From Hymenobacter sp. GOD-10R (GTDB lineage Bacteria; Bacteroidota; Bacteroidia; Cytophagales; Hymenobacteraceae): a DNA stretch of 64,000 nucleotides. Of the stretch, positions 50,457 to 59,852 are shown piece by piece. The translations under genes were made by a program, and so were the position numbers. The notes below the pieces were generated by a model. It was not told the DNA's origin and did no database searches. It saw only the letters and a program-made list of their open reading frames with translations. The stretch covers positions 4,533,001 through 4,597,000 of the forward strand of contig NZ_CP141184.1 in NCBI RefSeq assembly GCF_035609205.1. Reading direction: 5' to 3'. Each line of letters starts with the position of its first letter. Within the stretch, counting starts at the first letter, position 1.

Positions 50457-52313
50457 ATGCCCTGTTATTTACACCTGTTGCTACCGACTCCAGTCGGTCA
50501 TTTCTATTACGACATATTTTATCTACTCGGCTTCGGGGTAGCGGGTGTACTGCTGCTACTTGAGGCTAAGCGGCGGCAGTATGCTTGGCGGCCTTGGCTG
50601 GTGTTGATGGCGGGCGCTCAACTGCTACTTATCCTAGGCACGAAGCTGGTGGCGGGTTCGGCCGCAGATTGGCAACACTTATTTGCACTCGGTATCTGGA
50701 ACGGCCCCGACCATCGTTCTATCCTTGGGGGCTTACTAGGTGTGGTACTGGCGGTTGCTATTTTACGGCGCTGGCTTGGCTTCGACCGCGATGCATACGA
50801 TGCACTGGCTTTACCGCTTATGGTTGGCTTAGCAGTGCAGGGCATAGGATGCTTTTTAACGGGATGCTGCTTCGGCATTGTGGCCCCTACGCTCCCGTTC
50901 AGCGTAGCGTATGCGCCCGGTACACTGCCCTTTTTGGTGCAAGTGTCGCGGGGCGTGCTTGAGGCCAGCGCACCTAGCTCACTCCCGGTGCATCCGGCTC
51001 AGCTCTATCAAATTCTTCTCTGCCTAGGTATTGCGGCTGTCCTACTGGCTACGCGGCGGAAGCAGTGGCCAGATGGCTGGCGTTTTACGCTCGTGCTTTT
51101 GCTGTATGTGCTCGGCCGGTTTGGTTTCGAATTTTGGCGCGATGCGGCTGGCGACGTGGTGGGTAGTGGGCTTTGGGGCAGCCTAAAACCCGTGCAGTGG
51201 GGCCTGCTGCTTGCCTTACCGTTATTAGGTGGCTGGCTCATCTACCAGAAGAAAACGGCTGCTCCTGCTACCGGCTCCGTTCTGTCGAATGACTGGCGCC
51301 CCATGTTCACGGTGGCAACGCTGCTCCTACTCACTGCCGCTCTAGGCCCGCAGTGGCTGACGTGGTCGGAGCGGTGGGTAGTGCAAAGCTTGCTTCTGAC
51401 AGTAATGATATTGGAAGCTAATCACTTACGCCAACTGCATAACAGAGTACACTCGGCCCCGAAGCTAGCTACTATGCTCGGCTGCTTAGCCATGCTGACC
51501 ATGAGCCAAGCACCAGCGCCCCAAGACCCCACGCTTCAGCCTGAGCGCCAGGGCTACACCACATTCAGCGTAGGTGGTTCGGCTGGCTCTATGCGGCAGC
51601 TGTATGATTATCCTTACGGGTGCTCCGGTTCGCGCTATGATGTCCCGACATACCGTCAGCATTACCAAGTGGGCACACTCGATGTTGCCCAAACCCAGCC
51701 CTTTGGTCGGCACCTCACCTTCACCTACGGCGCGGCGCTTCACGTGGGCCAGACCCGCTTTTTGCCCGATCAGGATACCTCCTTTGTCCCGCACTCAGCC
51801 TATAATACTCCGGTGCCTGCCTTCACCTACGATGGTAAGCGGCAGCTGTTCACCATCAACCCCTATCTGGAAGTAGCTCGTCCTGAATATCTACGCATGG
51901 GGCTAGGTGTCCACCTCGGTACAGCAGCTTACGATTTTCCGTATAGCCCTGGAGAGCGGAATAAGGTCAGATTGCAGTTCCTGTTAGAGGGTGGCTATAT
52001 GCCTTACGTGTTCTTGCACATGAGCATCAACCAGGGAGCCCGAGGAGTGGGCGACGGTACCTCTATGGTTGGCCTGGGGTCAGGCTTTGGCCAGAACGAG
52101 CCGCGCCTGCTTACCGGTTTGGCTTTGGTGAACAGCGAATCAAATGCGGGACTGCTAGAAAAAGTCACTTATTCCTACATTCCTTTCATACAAGGCAGTA
52201 TACCGGTAAACGCCAACTGGGAAATCCTGCCATACGCAGCTACTAACTTCAAGCACGTAAACCAAGTGCGCGTGCAGTTGCGCTACCGCTTGCCCCGGGC
52301 CACGACCCGCTAA
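50457..52313 (+). CDS. Lgt-like membrane protein fused to a beta-barrel-like C-domain (paralog A)
   Basis: 618 residues from MPCYLHLLLPTPVGHFYYDIFYLLGF, matched by the start of paralog B. Residues 1 to about 285 are an Lgt-fold membrane domain of seven or so helices. The signature is G129-IGCFLTGCCFG, a Cys-rich variant of the GRxGNF-NGE region of prolipoprotein diacylglyceryl transferase. H179-PAQLY184 matches HPxQLY of true Lgt. A few more helices (about 295-360) end in LGCLAMLTMSQ, like a signal sequence. Residues about 370-618 are beta-rich (GYTTFSVGGSAG..., LTFTYGAALHVGQTRF, YLRMGLGVHLGTAAY, VRVQLRYRLP) as in an outer-membrane barrel. A true Lgt is usually under 300 residues. Function unknown. 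Confidence 0.75.
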   Translation: MPCYLHLLLPTPVGHFYYDIFYLLGFGVAGVLLLLEAKRRQYAWRPWLVLMAGAQLLLILGTKLVAGSAADWQHLFALGIWNGPDHRSILGGLLGVVLAVAILRRWLGFDRDAYDALALPLMVGLAVQGIGCFLTGCCFGIVAPTLPFSVAYAPGTLPFLVQVSRGVLEASAPSSLPVHPAQLYQILLCLGIAAVLLATRRKQWPDGWRFTLVLLLYVLGRFGFEFWRDAAGDVVGSGLWGSLKPVQWGLLLALPLLGGWLIYQKKTAAPATGSVLSNDWRPMFTVATLLLLTAALGPQWLTWSERWVVQSLLLTVMILEANHLRQLHNRVHSAPKLATMLGCLAMLTMSQAPAPQDPTLQPERQGYTTFSVGGSAGSMRQLYDYPYGCSGSRYDVPTYRQHYQVGTLDVAQTQPFGRHLTFTYGAALHVGQTRFLPDQDTSFVPHSAYNTPVPAFTYDGKRQLFTINPYLEVARPEYLRMGLGVHLGTAAYDFPYSPGERNKVRLQFLLEGGYMPYVFLHMSINQGARGVGDGTSMVGLGSGFGQNEPRLLTGLALVNSESNAGLLEKVTYSYIPFIQGSIPVNANWEILPYAATNFKHVNQVRVQLRYRLPRATTR

Positions 52314-52346
52314 GATGCTGGCGCTTTGCCAAACCACTGTTCAGAC

Positions 52347-52577
52347 CTAGCCCCCAAATCGCCGGACCAGCCACATGATTAGGCTGAGCAGCAAGCTGAT
52401 TAGCACCATCGAAACAAAAGGAGCATAGAGCCGGAAGCCAGGCCGCTCTACCCGCACGTCGCCGGGCAGACGTCCAAACCAGCCGAGCAAACTGCCGCCA
52501 CCTAGCCACAGGAAAGCGCCCAGCAGCACAATACCTAGCCCCAGCAGGACAAGAATTTTACCGAGTTGAGGAGTCAT
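52347..52577 (-). CDS. DUF2905-family small membrane protein
   Basis: 76 residues. Two membrane helices flank the conserved core G-x-L-P-G-D-V-x-V (here GWFGRLPGDVRVERPGFRLYAPFVSMVLISLLLSLIMWLVRRF). The match to DUF2905 is close and full length. Function unknown. It lies between the two Lgt-like paralogs on the opposite strand. Confidence 0.9.
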   Translation of the reverse strand: MTPQLGKILVLLGLGIVLLGAFLWLGGGSLLGWFGRLPGDVRVERPGFRLYAPFVSMVLISLLLSLIMWLVRRFGG

Positions 52578-52823
52578 GGTTGTAGGCTATAAGCTGTTTC
52601 TACGGCCAGTATACGTGTCTCTTATTTACAGATTACACAGTTACTTGAAATACCCCTATTTAATGACCTTAATTTTCTGTTTCACAAGCATTTATTATAT
52701 AGAATAATAGTATTTTAGAGTACTGCTTTGTGAAGTACCAGGTGGGTAGCACGCCAGCTAAATTCGACCTAGCAGCAGCTTTCTTGCCGACGTAAATTCT
52801 TTCTTTGGTATCAGCTCTATCCT

Positions 52824-54638
52824 ATGTCTTCGTTGCTGTTGCCTTCGCCTCTTGGGCACCATTATTACTCCTTGTTTTACCTGCTAGCCTTTGCATTAAA
52901 TCAAGGGTTGTTGCTGTGGGAAGGGTATCGGCGCGGCTACCCGGTCCGAACGTGGCTGCTGCTCATGGCCTGCACAACGCTGGCGTTTATTCTAGGTACC
53001 AAGCTGATAGCTGTTCCGGCCTCTGAGTGGGCAGCTTGGTGGCACACTGGGCAATGGCCAACTTCCACCATGCGCTCTGCCTTAGGTGGTGCCGTAAGCG
53101 GCACGCTGGCGTTGCTCGCGCTGCGGCGCTGGCTAGGCTTTAGCTGGCACGTCTTCGATGCATTCACAGTGCCGTTTTGCGTGGCGCTGGCCGTGCAGTG
53201 CGTAGGCTGTCTACTCACGGGTTGCTGCTTCGGCGAGCTAGCTCACGACGGCCTAGGCCTCTGCTACGCGCCCGGTACCCCGCCCTTCCTGACCCAAGTA
53301 CAGCAAGGACTCATAGCCGCAACGGCCTCTCATTCACTACCTGTGCAGCCCGTGCAGGTGTACCAATTGCTGGTATGCCTAGCCGTCGGCGCAACTATTC
53401 TGCTGGTGCGCCGCAAGCCATGGCCCGGTGGCAGCTGGCGTTTGCTGGGGCTAGGCTTACTACTGCTCGGACGCTTCTGGCTGGAGTTTCTGCGCGACCC
53501 TGCCAGTGAGCGGGTCGGAGCTACTTTGCGCCCACTAGCGGGCATGGTGCTCAAAGAAGTTCAATGGGTCCTGCTACCTCTACTTTTTATCTCGCTGTTT
53601 TGGTGGCTCTACCTGATAAGGCGCCACGCAGCAGCACGCCCAGAGATAGTACCAGTGAACAACAGCCTGCGCAATTTGCTCGGTACCGCCGCACTGTTGG
53701 GCATCACGGCAACGCTCGGCCCTTGGGCACTCACGCTCCCAGAGGTATTAGTTATCAAGTTTTTGCTCCTCCCCGTGGTAGTTATAGAGCTAGGTAGGTT
53801 GTTGCTCAATGGGTCGCGCGCGGCTACCCAGCCGCGGCTAGTTGGCTTACCCCTCGGCCTAGCTTCTTTGGTACTGCTATTCACGAACCAAACGCCCGTT
53901 GATTCTACGTACCGCCAAAGCTACTGGTCCGTGACGGGCGGCGTTGGCAATGGCCGCTTTACCCGAGTACAAGAATATGAATCGACGGGCTGCGGCAGCA
54001 CACCCCCGCCCCCTCAGTCATTCAGGCACGAGTACCAGTCGTTACAGCTGGGTGTGGCGCACATGGGGCAGAAGAAAGCCAATCCAAGTCAAGGCACACA
54101 CGGATATAGCGTGGAAGTGGGCCTTCGCGGGATGCTAGGCCGCGACCGTGAGTATGACTCTATTGGCTCCCTGACCCGTACAACGCCATTGTTCACGTTC
54201 GTTCCCTATTCCATTCTCAACAGCCGTTATCTTGGCGTAGGTTTAGGCTTCTGGATTGGCCCACTAGGCTATTCTACTGCCGATAAAACCTACTCAGTTA
54301 ATAAGTTTGATGCCTATTCACTGCTACGGCTGGGCCCACGGGAGCTTATCTATGCCCAAGGCGAGTACAATTCGCTCGAAGCAGGGTTAGGAAATCCAGC
54401 CACGCGCTTCGGCTTGGGGTCACAATTCAAGTCGAACGGCCAGGTGCAGGTGCTAGCGGGCCTCGCAATGGGCAAAAATTACAGAACGCCATCTAACAGC
54501 CGCAACCAGGCCTTTTTCATAGAAGCTAGCTTAAGGCCACAACCGAATCTATATGTGCAGCCTTACCTCACCCTAGGTGGGCGTGAGTTCCGACAAGCCA
54601 GCTTGCGCCTGCGGTATGACTTCCGCCGCCAGAAATAG
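52824..54638 (+). CDS. Lgt-like membrane protein fused to a beta-barrel-like C-domain (paralog B)
   Basis: 604 residues, colinear with paralog A (50457-52313). The Lgt-like domain holds C126-VGCLLTGCCFG with the same CC pair, followed by AYAPGTPPFL-like sequence (CYAPGTPPFL) and ALRRWLGF. The HPxQLY motif is here VQPVQVYQ, so the conserved His is Gln. Helices continue to about 345 (LVGLPLGLASLVLLFTNQ), then a beta-rich domain begins (SYWSVTGGVGNGRFTRV). It contains a conserved GC-S pair near the start, LGVGLGFWIGPLGYS, and ends LRLRYDFRRQK like a barrel terminal strand. The two genes form a duplicated unit separated only by DUF2905. Function unknown. Confidence 0.75.
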   Translation: MSSLLLPSPLGHHYYSLFYLLAFALNQGLLLWEGYRRGYPVRTWLLLMACTTLAFILGTKLIAVPASEWAAWWHTGQWPTSTMRSALGGAVSGTLALLALRRWLGFSWHVFDAFTVPFCVALAVQCVGCLLTGCCFGELAHDGLGLCYAPGTPPFLTQVQQGLIAATASHSLPVQPVQVYQLLVCLAVGATILLVRRKPWPGGSWRLLGLGLLLLGRFWLEFLRDPASERVGATLRPLAGMVLKEVQWVLLPLLFISLFWWLYLIRRHAAARPEIVPVNNSLRNLLGTAALLGITATLGPWALTLPEVLVIKFLLLPVVVIELGRLLLNGSRAATQPRLVGLPLGLASLVLLFTNQTPVDSTYRQSYWSVTGGVGNGRFTRVQEYESTGCGSTPPPPQSFRHEYQSLQLGVAHMGQKKANPSQGTHGYSVEVGLRGMLGRDREYDSIGSLTRTTPLFTFVPYSILNSRYLGVGLGFWIGPLGYSTADKTYSVNKFDAYSLLRLGPRELIYAQGEYNSLEAGLGNPATRFGLGSQFKSNGQVQVLAGLAMGKNYRTPSNSRNQAFFIEASLRPQPNLYVQPYLTLGGREFRQASLRLRYDFRRQK

Positions 54639-54656
54639 CTTGGGCAGATCGGCTTT

Positions 54657-54929
54657 TTAATTCCAATAAATTTGAACCAGCACGATAATACCGATAACCA
54701 AAGCGGCGTAAACGCCCAACGCCCACCACTCGCCGGGGTCTTTGAAGTTATACGGATAGCGCTTGCGAGCTGCTTGCTGTACCCATACCGACACTACCGT
54801 GCCGCCAGTGGCAAGCCCCAAGGCTAAGGTCTGGGGTATGGCTTGGCGAAACAACAACAGCAAGGCAACCAGCGGCACAAGCCCCACAAGGTAGCCTAGC
54901 AGGCGGGTAGTAAAAAGGGTAGAAGACAT
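54657..54929 (-). CDS. Small membrane protein of unknown function
   Basis: 90 residues with three predicted membrane helices (about 9-27, 31-47 and 67-87). The short basic loop is QQAARKRYPYNFKDPGEWW. No cysteine and no signal peptide are present. Not recognised. It ends 19 bp from the stop of paralog B on the opposite strand. Confidence 0.6.
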   Translation of the reverse strand: MSSTLFTTRLLGYLVGLVPLVALLLLFRQAIPQTLALGLATGGTVVSVWVQQAARKRYPYNFKDPGEWWALGVYAALVIGIIVLVQIYWN

Positions 54930-54944
54930 ACAAACAAATTAGCA

Positions 54945-55011
54945 CTAACGGCTCAATCGGGTACGCCGTTGAGCCGTTAGCAGCGTGTAAAACGAAGTTC
55001 ACGTTTTACAC
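54945..55011 (-). terminator. Double hairpin after the response regulator gene
   Basis: Two perfect stems lie in tandem: CTAACGGCTCAA (54945-54956) with 54969-54980, and GTGTAAAACG (54985-54994) with 55002-55011. They follow the minus-strand kinase-regulator operon and precede the small membrane gene. Confidence 0.65.
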
Positions 55012-55033
55012 TACGTGTCGCAGACGTTTAGCG

Positions 55034-55465
55034 CTATGCTTTACTTTCATTGGCTAGCCCCAGCATTTTTTCTAGCGCGTCGCCATCTAGGGGTTTGGTG
55101 AAATAACCTTTCACTGCCTTATACCCTCTCGACTTTTCTATGTCTTCGGGGTGGATAGAAGAAGTTAGCACACAAACGCACACTTCCTTGGGCAGCTGTA
55201 GCGCGGAGAAGGCGTCCAGAAACTCCCACCCGTCCATCACCGGCATGTTGAGGTCGAGTAGAATCAGATCTGGAACTTCTTCTTGCCGTTGTAATGCGAG
55301 CAGCGTGTCGTAAGCTTCTTGGCCGTTTACGTACTTCTGTACTTCGCCAAAAGCCTTGTTCTGCTTTACAATCAGCTCCGTTATAACCAACGTAATTGGG
55401 TCGTCTTCAATAACATAAATCAAATCAAACACTTTCACTGAAGTAGACTTTAAAGGTGGATCCAC
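55034..55465 (-). CDS. Single-domain response regulator
   Basis: Up to 143 residues with only a receiver domain. The acidic pair is E20-D21-D22 (ATG numbering), the phospho-acceptor D71 is in LILLDLNMPVMDGWEF, the switch Thr in VCVLTSS, and the Lys in GYFTKPLDGD. There is no output domain. The ATG at 55465 would overlap the kinase gene by 41 bp; GTG codons at 55435 or 55429 give a start closer to family norm (VFDLIYVIEDDP) with short overlap. It should receive phosphate from the adjacent kinase (55425-56930) and act through protein contact. Confidence 0.9.
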   Translation of the reverse strand: MDPPLKSTSVKVFDLIYVIEDDPITLVITELIVKQNKAFGEVQKYVNGQEAYDTLLALQRQEEVPDLILLDLNMPVMDGWEFLDAFSALQLPKEVCVCVLTSSIHPEDIEKSRGYKAVKGYFTKPLDGDALEKMLGLANESKA

Positions 55466-56930
55466 TACCTAGCTCGCTCTCCACATCAATCTTACCGTTC
55501 ATTGCTTCAATCTGATTCTTCGTGATAAAGAGGCCAACGCCGCGGGCATCTTCGTTGCTGTGGAAGGTTTTGTACATTCCGAAGAGCTTCGTGCGGTGAC
55601 GATTCAGATCAATACCTAGGCCATTATCTTTAATAGTTAGAACGGTATACCCTTCTTCCAGATAGTAGCCCAATGCGATAATGGGGTAAGTATTAGTGGA
55701 GCGGTACTTAATAGCATTGCTAATTAAGTTGAGCAAAATACTGTCCAGGTACGCAGGCACCACGTTCACTGTTATAATAGACGGAATGTCGACGGAAACG
55801 GCGATGCTACTTTCGTGGATAAGTATATTCAGTGCCTCCAGGGTTTTGTTCACCTCTTCCCGCAGATTGCGCGGCTCTTTGGGCTGATTGGCGTGGCTGT
55901 TAGCCGTTACAATCTCATTGAGGTTGACGATGGTTTCGGCTAACTTATCGGTGCTGGTTTTCAGCATTTGCAGAAACATCGCACTTTGCGCCTGGTCCGT
56001 CGAAAGCTGCATGAGTTTCACCAGCGACGTCAAGTTGGCCGAGTGCGAACGGATGTTGTGAGAAATGATGTAGGCGAAGTTTTGCAGCCGATTATTTTGC
56101 TGCTTGGTTATCTCCAGTAGCTTTTGCGACCTTTCTAGGTTCTCGACGAGCAGCGTCACATCATATCCTACGCATAGGATTTCGCTTATCTGGCCAGCAC
56201 TATCGAGTAACCCTTTGAATTCCCAGTGGTTAGATTTGACGGTACCGTCGCGGTAGGGCTTGCGCAGAATAACCTGGTGCGGAATTTCGGGCTCGGCAAA
56301 GCAACGCCCCACCACCCCGATGCATTTGGGCCAATCTTCTTCAACGATGCTCTGCAAGGACGACGTGCCGATGATCTTGCTATCGTAACCGAAACGCTCG
56401 TAGAAGAAATCGTTTACGTACGTGTACTTGCCCTGGGCATCAGTCTTGATAATGTACACCGACTGATTACTCAGAATAGATCCGTAGTGACTGGCTAGCT
56501 CGTGCGCATATATTTCCTCGTTGCGCTGCTTGGTAAAGTTCGTAAGCACCCCCAGCATCCGGTACGGCTGGCCGGCTTCATCCTGTATCAGAAGGCCTTG
56601 GCACAGCAACCAAACGATAGCCCCACTCTGGTGCGTACACCGCACTACCTGTTCGTAGCTTTTTGTGGACGAGGCAGTACAATGCGCGACGTGCGCATTA
56701 AGAGCAGCTAGGTCTTCTGCATTCACCACAGCCTGCCAACGTTCTACTACGTTTGGCAGCGCTTCCGGGTCATGCCCGACGGTGCGCCAGAACTTGGGAG
56801 ATATCCACCGGTTTTCTGGGTTGTGCAGATCCCAGTACCAGAGCCCACCCAGCGAAGATTCTTGGATAAAGTCAAAAACTACACGTTGCGTCTTTTGTAG
56901 CTGGACAAGCTCTTCGTGGAGATAATTCAT
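55425..56930 (-). CDS. PAS-domain sensor histidine kinase
   Basis: 501 residues, cytoplasmic (no membrane helix). Two PAS domains: about 20-135 (GGLWYWDLHNPENRWISPKFWRTVGHD) and about 145-260 (IIKTDAQGKYTYVNDFFYERFGYD). A coiled coil leads to the HisKA-like box with H291 in YIISHNIRSHSANL. The HATPase domain has NLISNAIKYRST (N box), IKDNGLGIDL and GVGLFITKNQIEAMNGK. It belongs to the HisKA_7TM-less PAS kinase group common in Bacteroidota. The downstream receiver gene overlaps its end. Confidence 0.94.
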   Translation of the reverse strand: MNYLHEELVQLQKTQRVVFDFIQESSLGGLWYWDLHNPENRWISPKFWRTVGHDPEALPNVVERWQAVVNAEDLAALNAHVAHCTASSTKSYEQVVRCTHQSGAIVWLLCQGLLIQDEAGQPYRMLGVLTNFTKQRNEEIYAHELASHYGSILSNQSVYIIKTDAQGKYTYVNDFFYERFGYDSKIIGTSSLQSIVEEDWPKCIGVVGRCFAEPEIPHQVILRKPYRDGTVKSNHWEFKGLLDSAGQISEILCVGYDVTLLVENLERSQKLLEITKQQNNRLQNFAYIISHNIRSHSANLTSLVKLMQLSTDQAQSAMFLQMLKTSTDKLAETIVNLNEIVTANSHANQPKEPRNLREEVNKTLEALNILIHESSIAVSVDIPSIITVNVVPAYLDSILLNLISNAIKYRSTNTYPIIALGYYLEEGYTVLTIKDNGLGIDLNRHRTKLFGMYKTFHSNEDARGVGLFITKNQIEAMNGKIDVESELGSGSTFKVYFSESV

Positions 56931-57010
56931 ATCGGTAATTTATTGGCTTTGACAAGACAATCGACCTCACACGGGTAGCACTAATCTTGCCGAGGGCTAA
57001 ACAATACAGA

Positions 57011-57018
57011 CAAAAATA
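57011..57018 (-). promoter_or_regulatory. Possible -7 box of the kinase-regulator operon
   Basis: TATTTTTG on the minus strand matches TAnnTTTG exactly, about 80 nt upstream of the kinase ATG. No convincing -33 box was found. Confidence 0.3.
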
Positions 57019-57099
57019 TACCGCTACGCTTGACCTTAGTGTAGTTTTCTACAAACCCCTCCTTTCGTCACGGTCAACCTCCTGTATGACACGTTGACC

Positions 57100-59637
57100 T
57101 CATTCCTTTTCGAACACGGGTTCAATATGTCCGGTGGCGCTGATCTGCAAGGCAGCCGCATAGCGTGCGCCCGTGCGCTGCGACAAGAAGCCGCGAATGA
57201 CACCAGTTTTACCTTTGCGCAGCAACTGGTTCATCTGCACGTCGCTCAGCGTTTTACCACCCCACTCAAACGGCGCCCGGAACTGGCAATCTTCCCGGAA
57301 GCGCGAGCAGCCCCAGGCCGTTTTGCCGCGCAGCATGGTACCTAGCTTGCACACTGGGCATGGAATCACGCCGGGGTCTTGGGCCGTTGTAGGCTTGCTT
57401 TCGGCAGCACGCACCAGTTCTAGCTGGTGCTGCGGCGTAAGGCGCACAGCCGCGTCGAACTTGGCTCCGGCATCGTCTACGAAGCTTTTAATAACGGGCG
57501 TGCGGCCTTTGGCAAGCAACGCACTTACTTGCTTGTCGGTGAACTTCTTCCCTTCAAATTCGGCGGGTAGTCGAAACTGACAATTCTCCCTAAAGCGGGA
57601 GCAGCCGAATGCCGTTTTGCCGCGCAGAATGTGCCCCGCACCACAAGACGGGCACGGACCTAGGCTCCCCGGAATGGCAGGCGTAGCAGGTTTAGCTCCT
57701 GGAGCTTGCGAGCCACCTTTTGCCGCAGCTGTAGCTGCTGCTTCAGGGGCGCCTACGGTAATAGAGCGGCGCGAACCGTCCTGCTTTACTTCCAACACCA
57801 TCTCACGCACGAGGCTTTTCAGCTCGCCCAAGAACTGGTCTGAGTCTAGGTTGCCGGCTTCGATCTGGCGCAGCTTCTTCTCCCACTGCCCCGTCAGCTC
57901 CGCCGACTTCAGCGTGGGGTTACGAATCAGACCAATCAGCTCAACTCCAGTCGATGTGGGTACAATCTTCTTCTTATCGCGCCGGATATAGCCGCGTTTA
58001 AACAGCGTTTCAATGATCGCTGCCCGGGTACTCGGTCGCCCGATACCGTTTTCCTTCATGGCCTGGCGCAGCTCATCATCGTCGATGTTGCGACCGGCCG
58101 TTTCCATCCCGCGCAACAGCATGGCCTCGCTGTACTCGCGCGGAGGTTGGGTCACTTTCTGGTCAAGACGCGGCTTGTGCGGGCCACTCTCGCCTTTTTC
58201 GAAGGTAGGCAGCACGGTATTCACGACGTCATCGTCGCCTTCGGTGCCCGCTTTCGGCGTGGCGGGTGCTTGCTGGGCCGCCGGGTCGCCGTACACCACG
58301 CGCCAGCCGGGGTTCAAAATCTGACGCCCCCGCACGCGAAATGGGTAACCAGCCGCCTCGGCCGTCACGGTTGTGTTCGACACTTCGCAGTCGGGGTAAA
58401 ATGCGGCTAGGAAGCGCCGCACGATGATGTCGTACACGCTCGACTCATTGCCCCCTAGGCCGTTAGCGGTGGCACCCGTTGGGATGATGGCGTGGTGGTC
58501 GGTGACTTTCTGGTTGTTGAAGACCTTAGTCGACTTCCGGATCTTATTGGCCAGCAGCGGCTGCGTAAGGCTGTGGTAAGCGCTTAGCCCTTTAAGAATG
58601 CCGGGAATTTTGGGGTACTGGTCGTCGGGCAGGTAAGTGGTATCCACGCGCGGGTAGCTCACCACCTTCTTTTCATAGAGGCTCTGCACCGTTTTGAGCG
58701 TGTCTTCAGCTGACAAACCTAGCTGGTTGTTGCATTGCACTTGCAGCGAGGTCAGGTCGAAGAGCGCGGGCGGCGACTCGTAGCCTTTCTTGATTTCGAC
58801 ACCGGTGACGGTGAGCGGCGCGGGCTGCACGGCCGCCAGGGCCGCCTTGGCTTCCTCCTCGCTCACGAAGTAGCCACGCGCTTTCAGCCTAGCTTTTTCG
58901 TCGGGCTCATCGTCGTCGGCTTTACTCTTCTTAGGCGGCGCCACGTGGCTGAACATAGTGCCGCGGTACTCCGTGCGCAACACCCAGTACGGTTCGGGCT
59001 TGAAGTTCTGAATCTCGTGGTACCGGTCTACGAGCAGCGCTAGGGTTGGCGTTTGCACGCGCCCAATGCTGAGCACCTGCTTTTGGCCGGCGGCGTACTT
59101 GAGTGTGAATAGGCGCGTGGCATTCAGACCTAGCAACCAGTCACCCACGGCGCGGCTCTTGCCGGCTTGGTAAAGGCGGTCGAACTCGGCACCGTCGCGC
59201 AGGTTCTGGAAGCCCTGGCGAATGGCTTCCTCGGTCAAAGAAGAAATCCAGAGGCGCTTGAAGGGCTTGCGGTACTTGGCCTCGGTGAGCACCCAACGCT
59301 GAATAACCTCGCCCTCCTGCCCGGCGTCGCCACAGTTGATGACTTCCTCGGCGTTGGCCAGCAAATTTTTGATAACGTTGAACTGACGCACCACGCCGTC
59401 GTCGCGGCGCATGAGTTTGATGCCGAAGTTATCGGGCACCATGGGTAGGTCGTGGATGCTCCAGCGCTTCCACTCGGGGCGGTAGTCTTCGGGTTCGCGC
59501 AGCTGGCAGAAGTGCCCGAAGGTCCAGGTTACTTGGTAGCCATTGCCCTCAAAGTAGCCGTCCATCTTCCGGTTGGCACCGATGACGTTGGCAATTTCGC
59601 GGGCGACGCTAGGTTTTTCGGCAATGCAAACTTTCAA
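57100..59637 (-). CDS. topB: DNA topoisomerase III (type IA) with C-terminal repeat and zinc-ribbon modules
   Basis: 845 residues. The TOPRIM domain starts MKVCIAEKPSVAREIANVIG with CGDAGQEGEVIQRW holding the acidic motif. The catalytic tyrosine is Y328 in VSYPRVDTTYLP, the same number as in E. coli topoisomerase III. LSIGRVQTPTLALLV and the RPSTRAAII motif (GIGRPSTRAAIIETLFKRGYI) complete the core to about 610. The C-terminus carries two copies of a unit: CPSC..LRGKTAFGCSRFRENCQF and CPVC..LRGKTAWGCSRFREDCQF, each followed by a topoisomerase C-terminal repeat (FTDKQVSALLAKG; LSDVQMNQLLRKG). It relaxes and decatenates DNA. Single gene. Confidence 0.97.
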   Translation of the reverse strand: MKVCIAEKPSVAREIANVIGANRKMDGYFEGNGYQVTWTFGHFCQLREPEDYRPEWKRWSIHDLPMVPDNFGIKLMRRDDGVVRQFNVIKNLLANAEEVINCGDAGQEGEVIQRWVLTEAKYRKPFKRLWISSLTEEAIRQGFQNLRDGAEFDRLYQAGKSRAVGDWLLGLNATRLFTLKYAAGQKQVLSIGRVQTPTLALLVDRYHEIQNFKPEPYWVLRTEYRGTMFSHVAPPKKSKADDDEPDEKARLKARGYFVSEEEAKAALAAVQPAPLTVTGVEIKKGYESPPALFDLTSLQVQCNNQLGLSAEDTLKTVQSLYEKKVVSYPRVDTTYLPDDQYPKIPGILKGLSAYHSLTQPLLANKIRKSTKVFNNQKVTDHHAIIPTGATANGLGGNESSVYDIIVRRFLAAFYPDCEVSNTTVTAEAAGYPFRVRGRQILNPGWRVVYGDPAAQQAPATPKAGTEGDDDVVNTVLPTFEKGESGPHKPRLDQKVTQPPREYSEAMLLRGMETAGRNIDDDELRQAMKENGIGRPSTRAAIIETLFKRGYIRRDKKKIVPTSTGVELIGLIRNPTLKSAELTGQWEKKLRQIEAGNLDSDQFLGELKSLVREMVLEVKQDGSRRSITVGAPEAAATAAAKGGSQAPGAKPATPAIPGSLGPCPSCGAGHILRGKTAFGCSRFRENCQFRLPAEFEGKKFTDKQVSALLAKGRTPVIKSFVDDAGAKFDAAVRLTPQHQLELVRAAESKPTTAQDPGVIPCPVCKLGTMLRGKTAWGCSRFREDCQFRAPFEWGGKTLSDVQMNQLLRKGKTGVIRGFLSQRTGARYAAALQISATGHIEPVFEKE

Positions 59638-59852
59638 ATCGCAGGGTGTTGCTGATTCAATGATTTCGCTGAGCTAGCTCAGCAAGGAATCAACAAAGAT
59701 ACACGGAGAAAAAGTCGATTTCGCTTGTGACTTCTCGCTTGAAATGGCTAGGTGTTGCTGCCGACTTATATATTTACAACTAAGTATATCCAACCGACTA
59801 CATAAGGGTTCCTTTCTGCTGCCTACTCTCTAGGATTTCCTTTACTTCTCTC

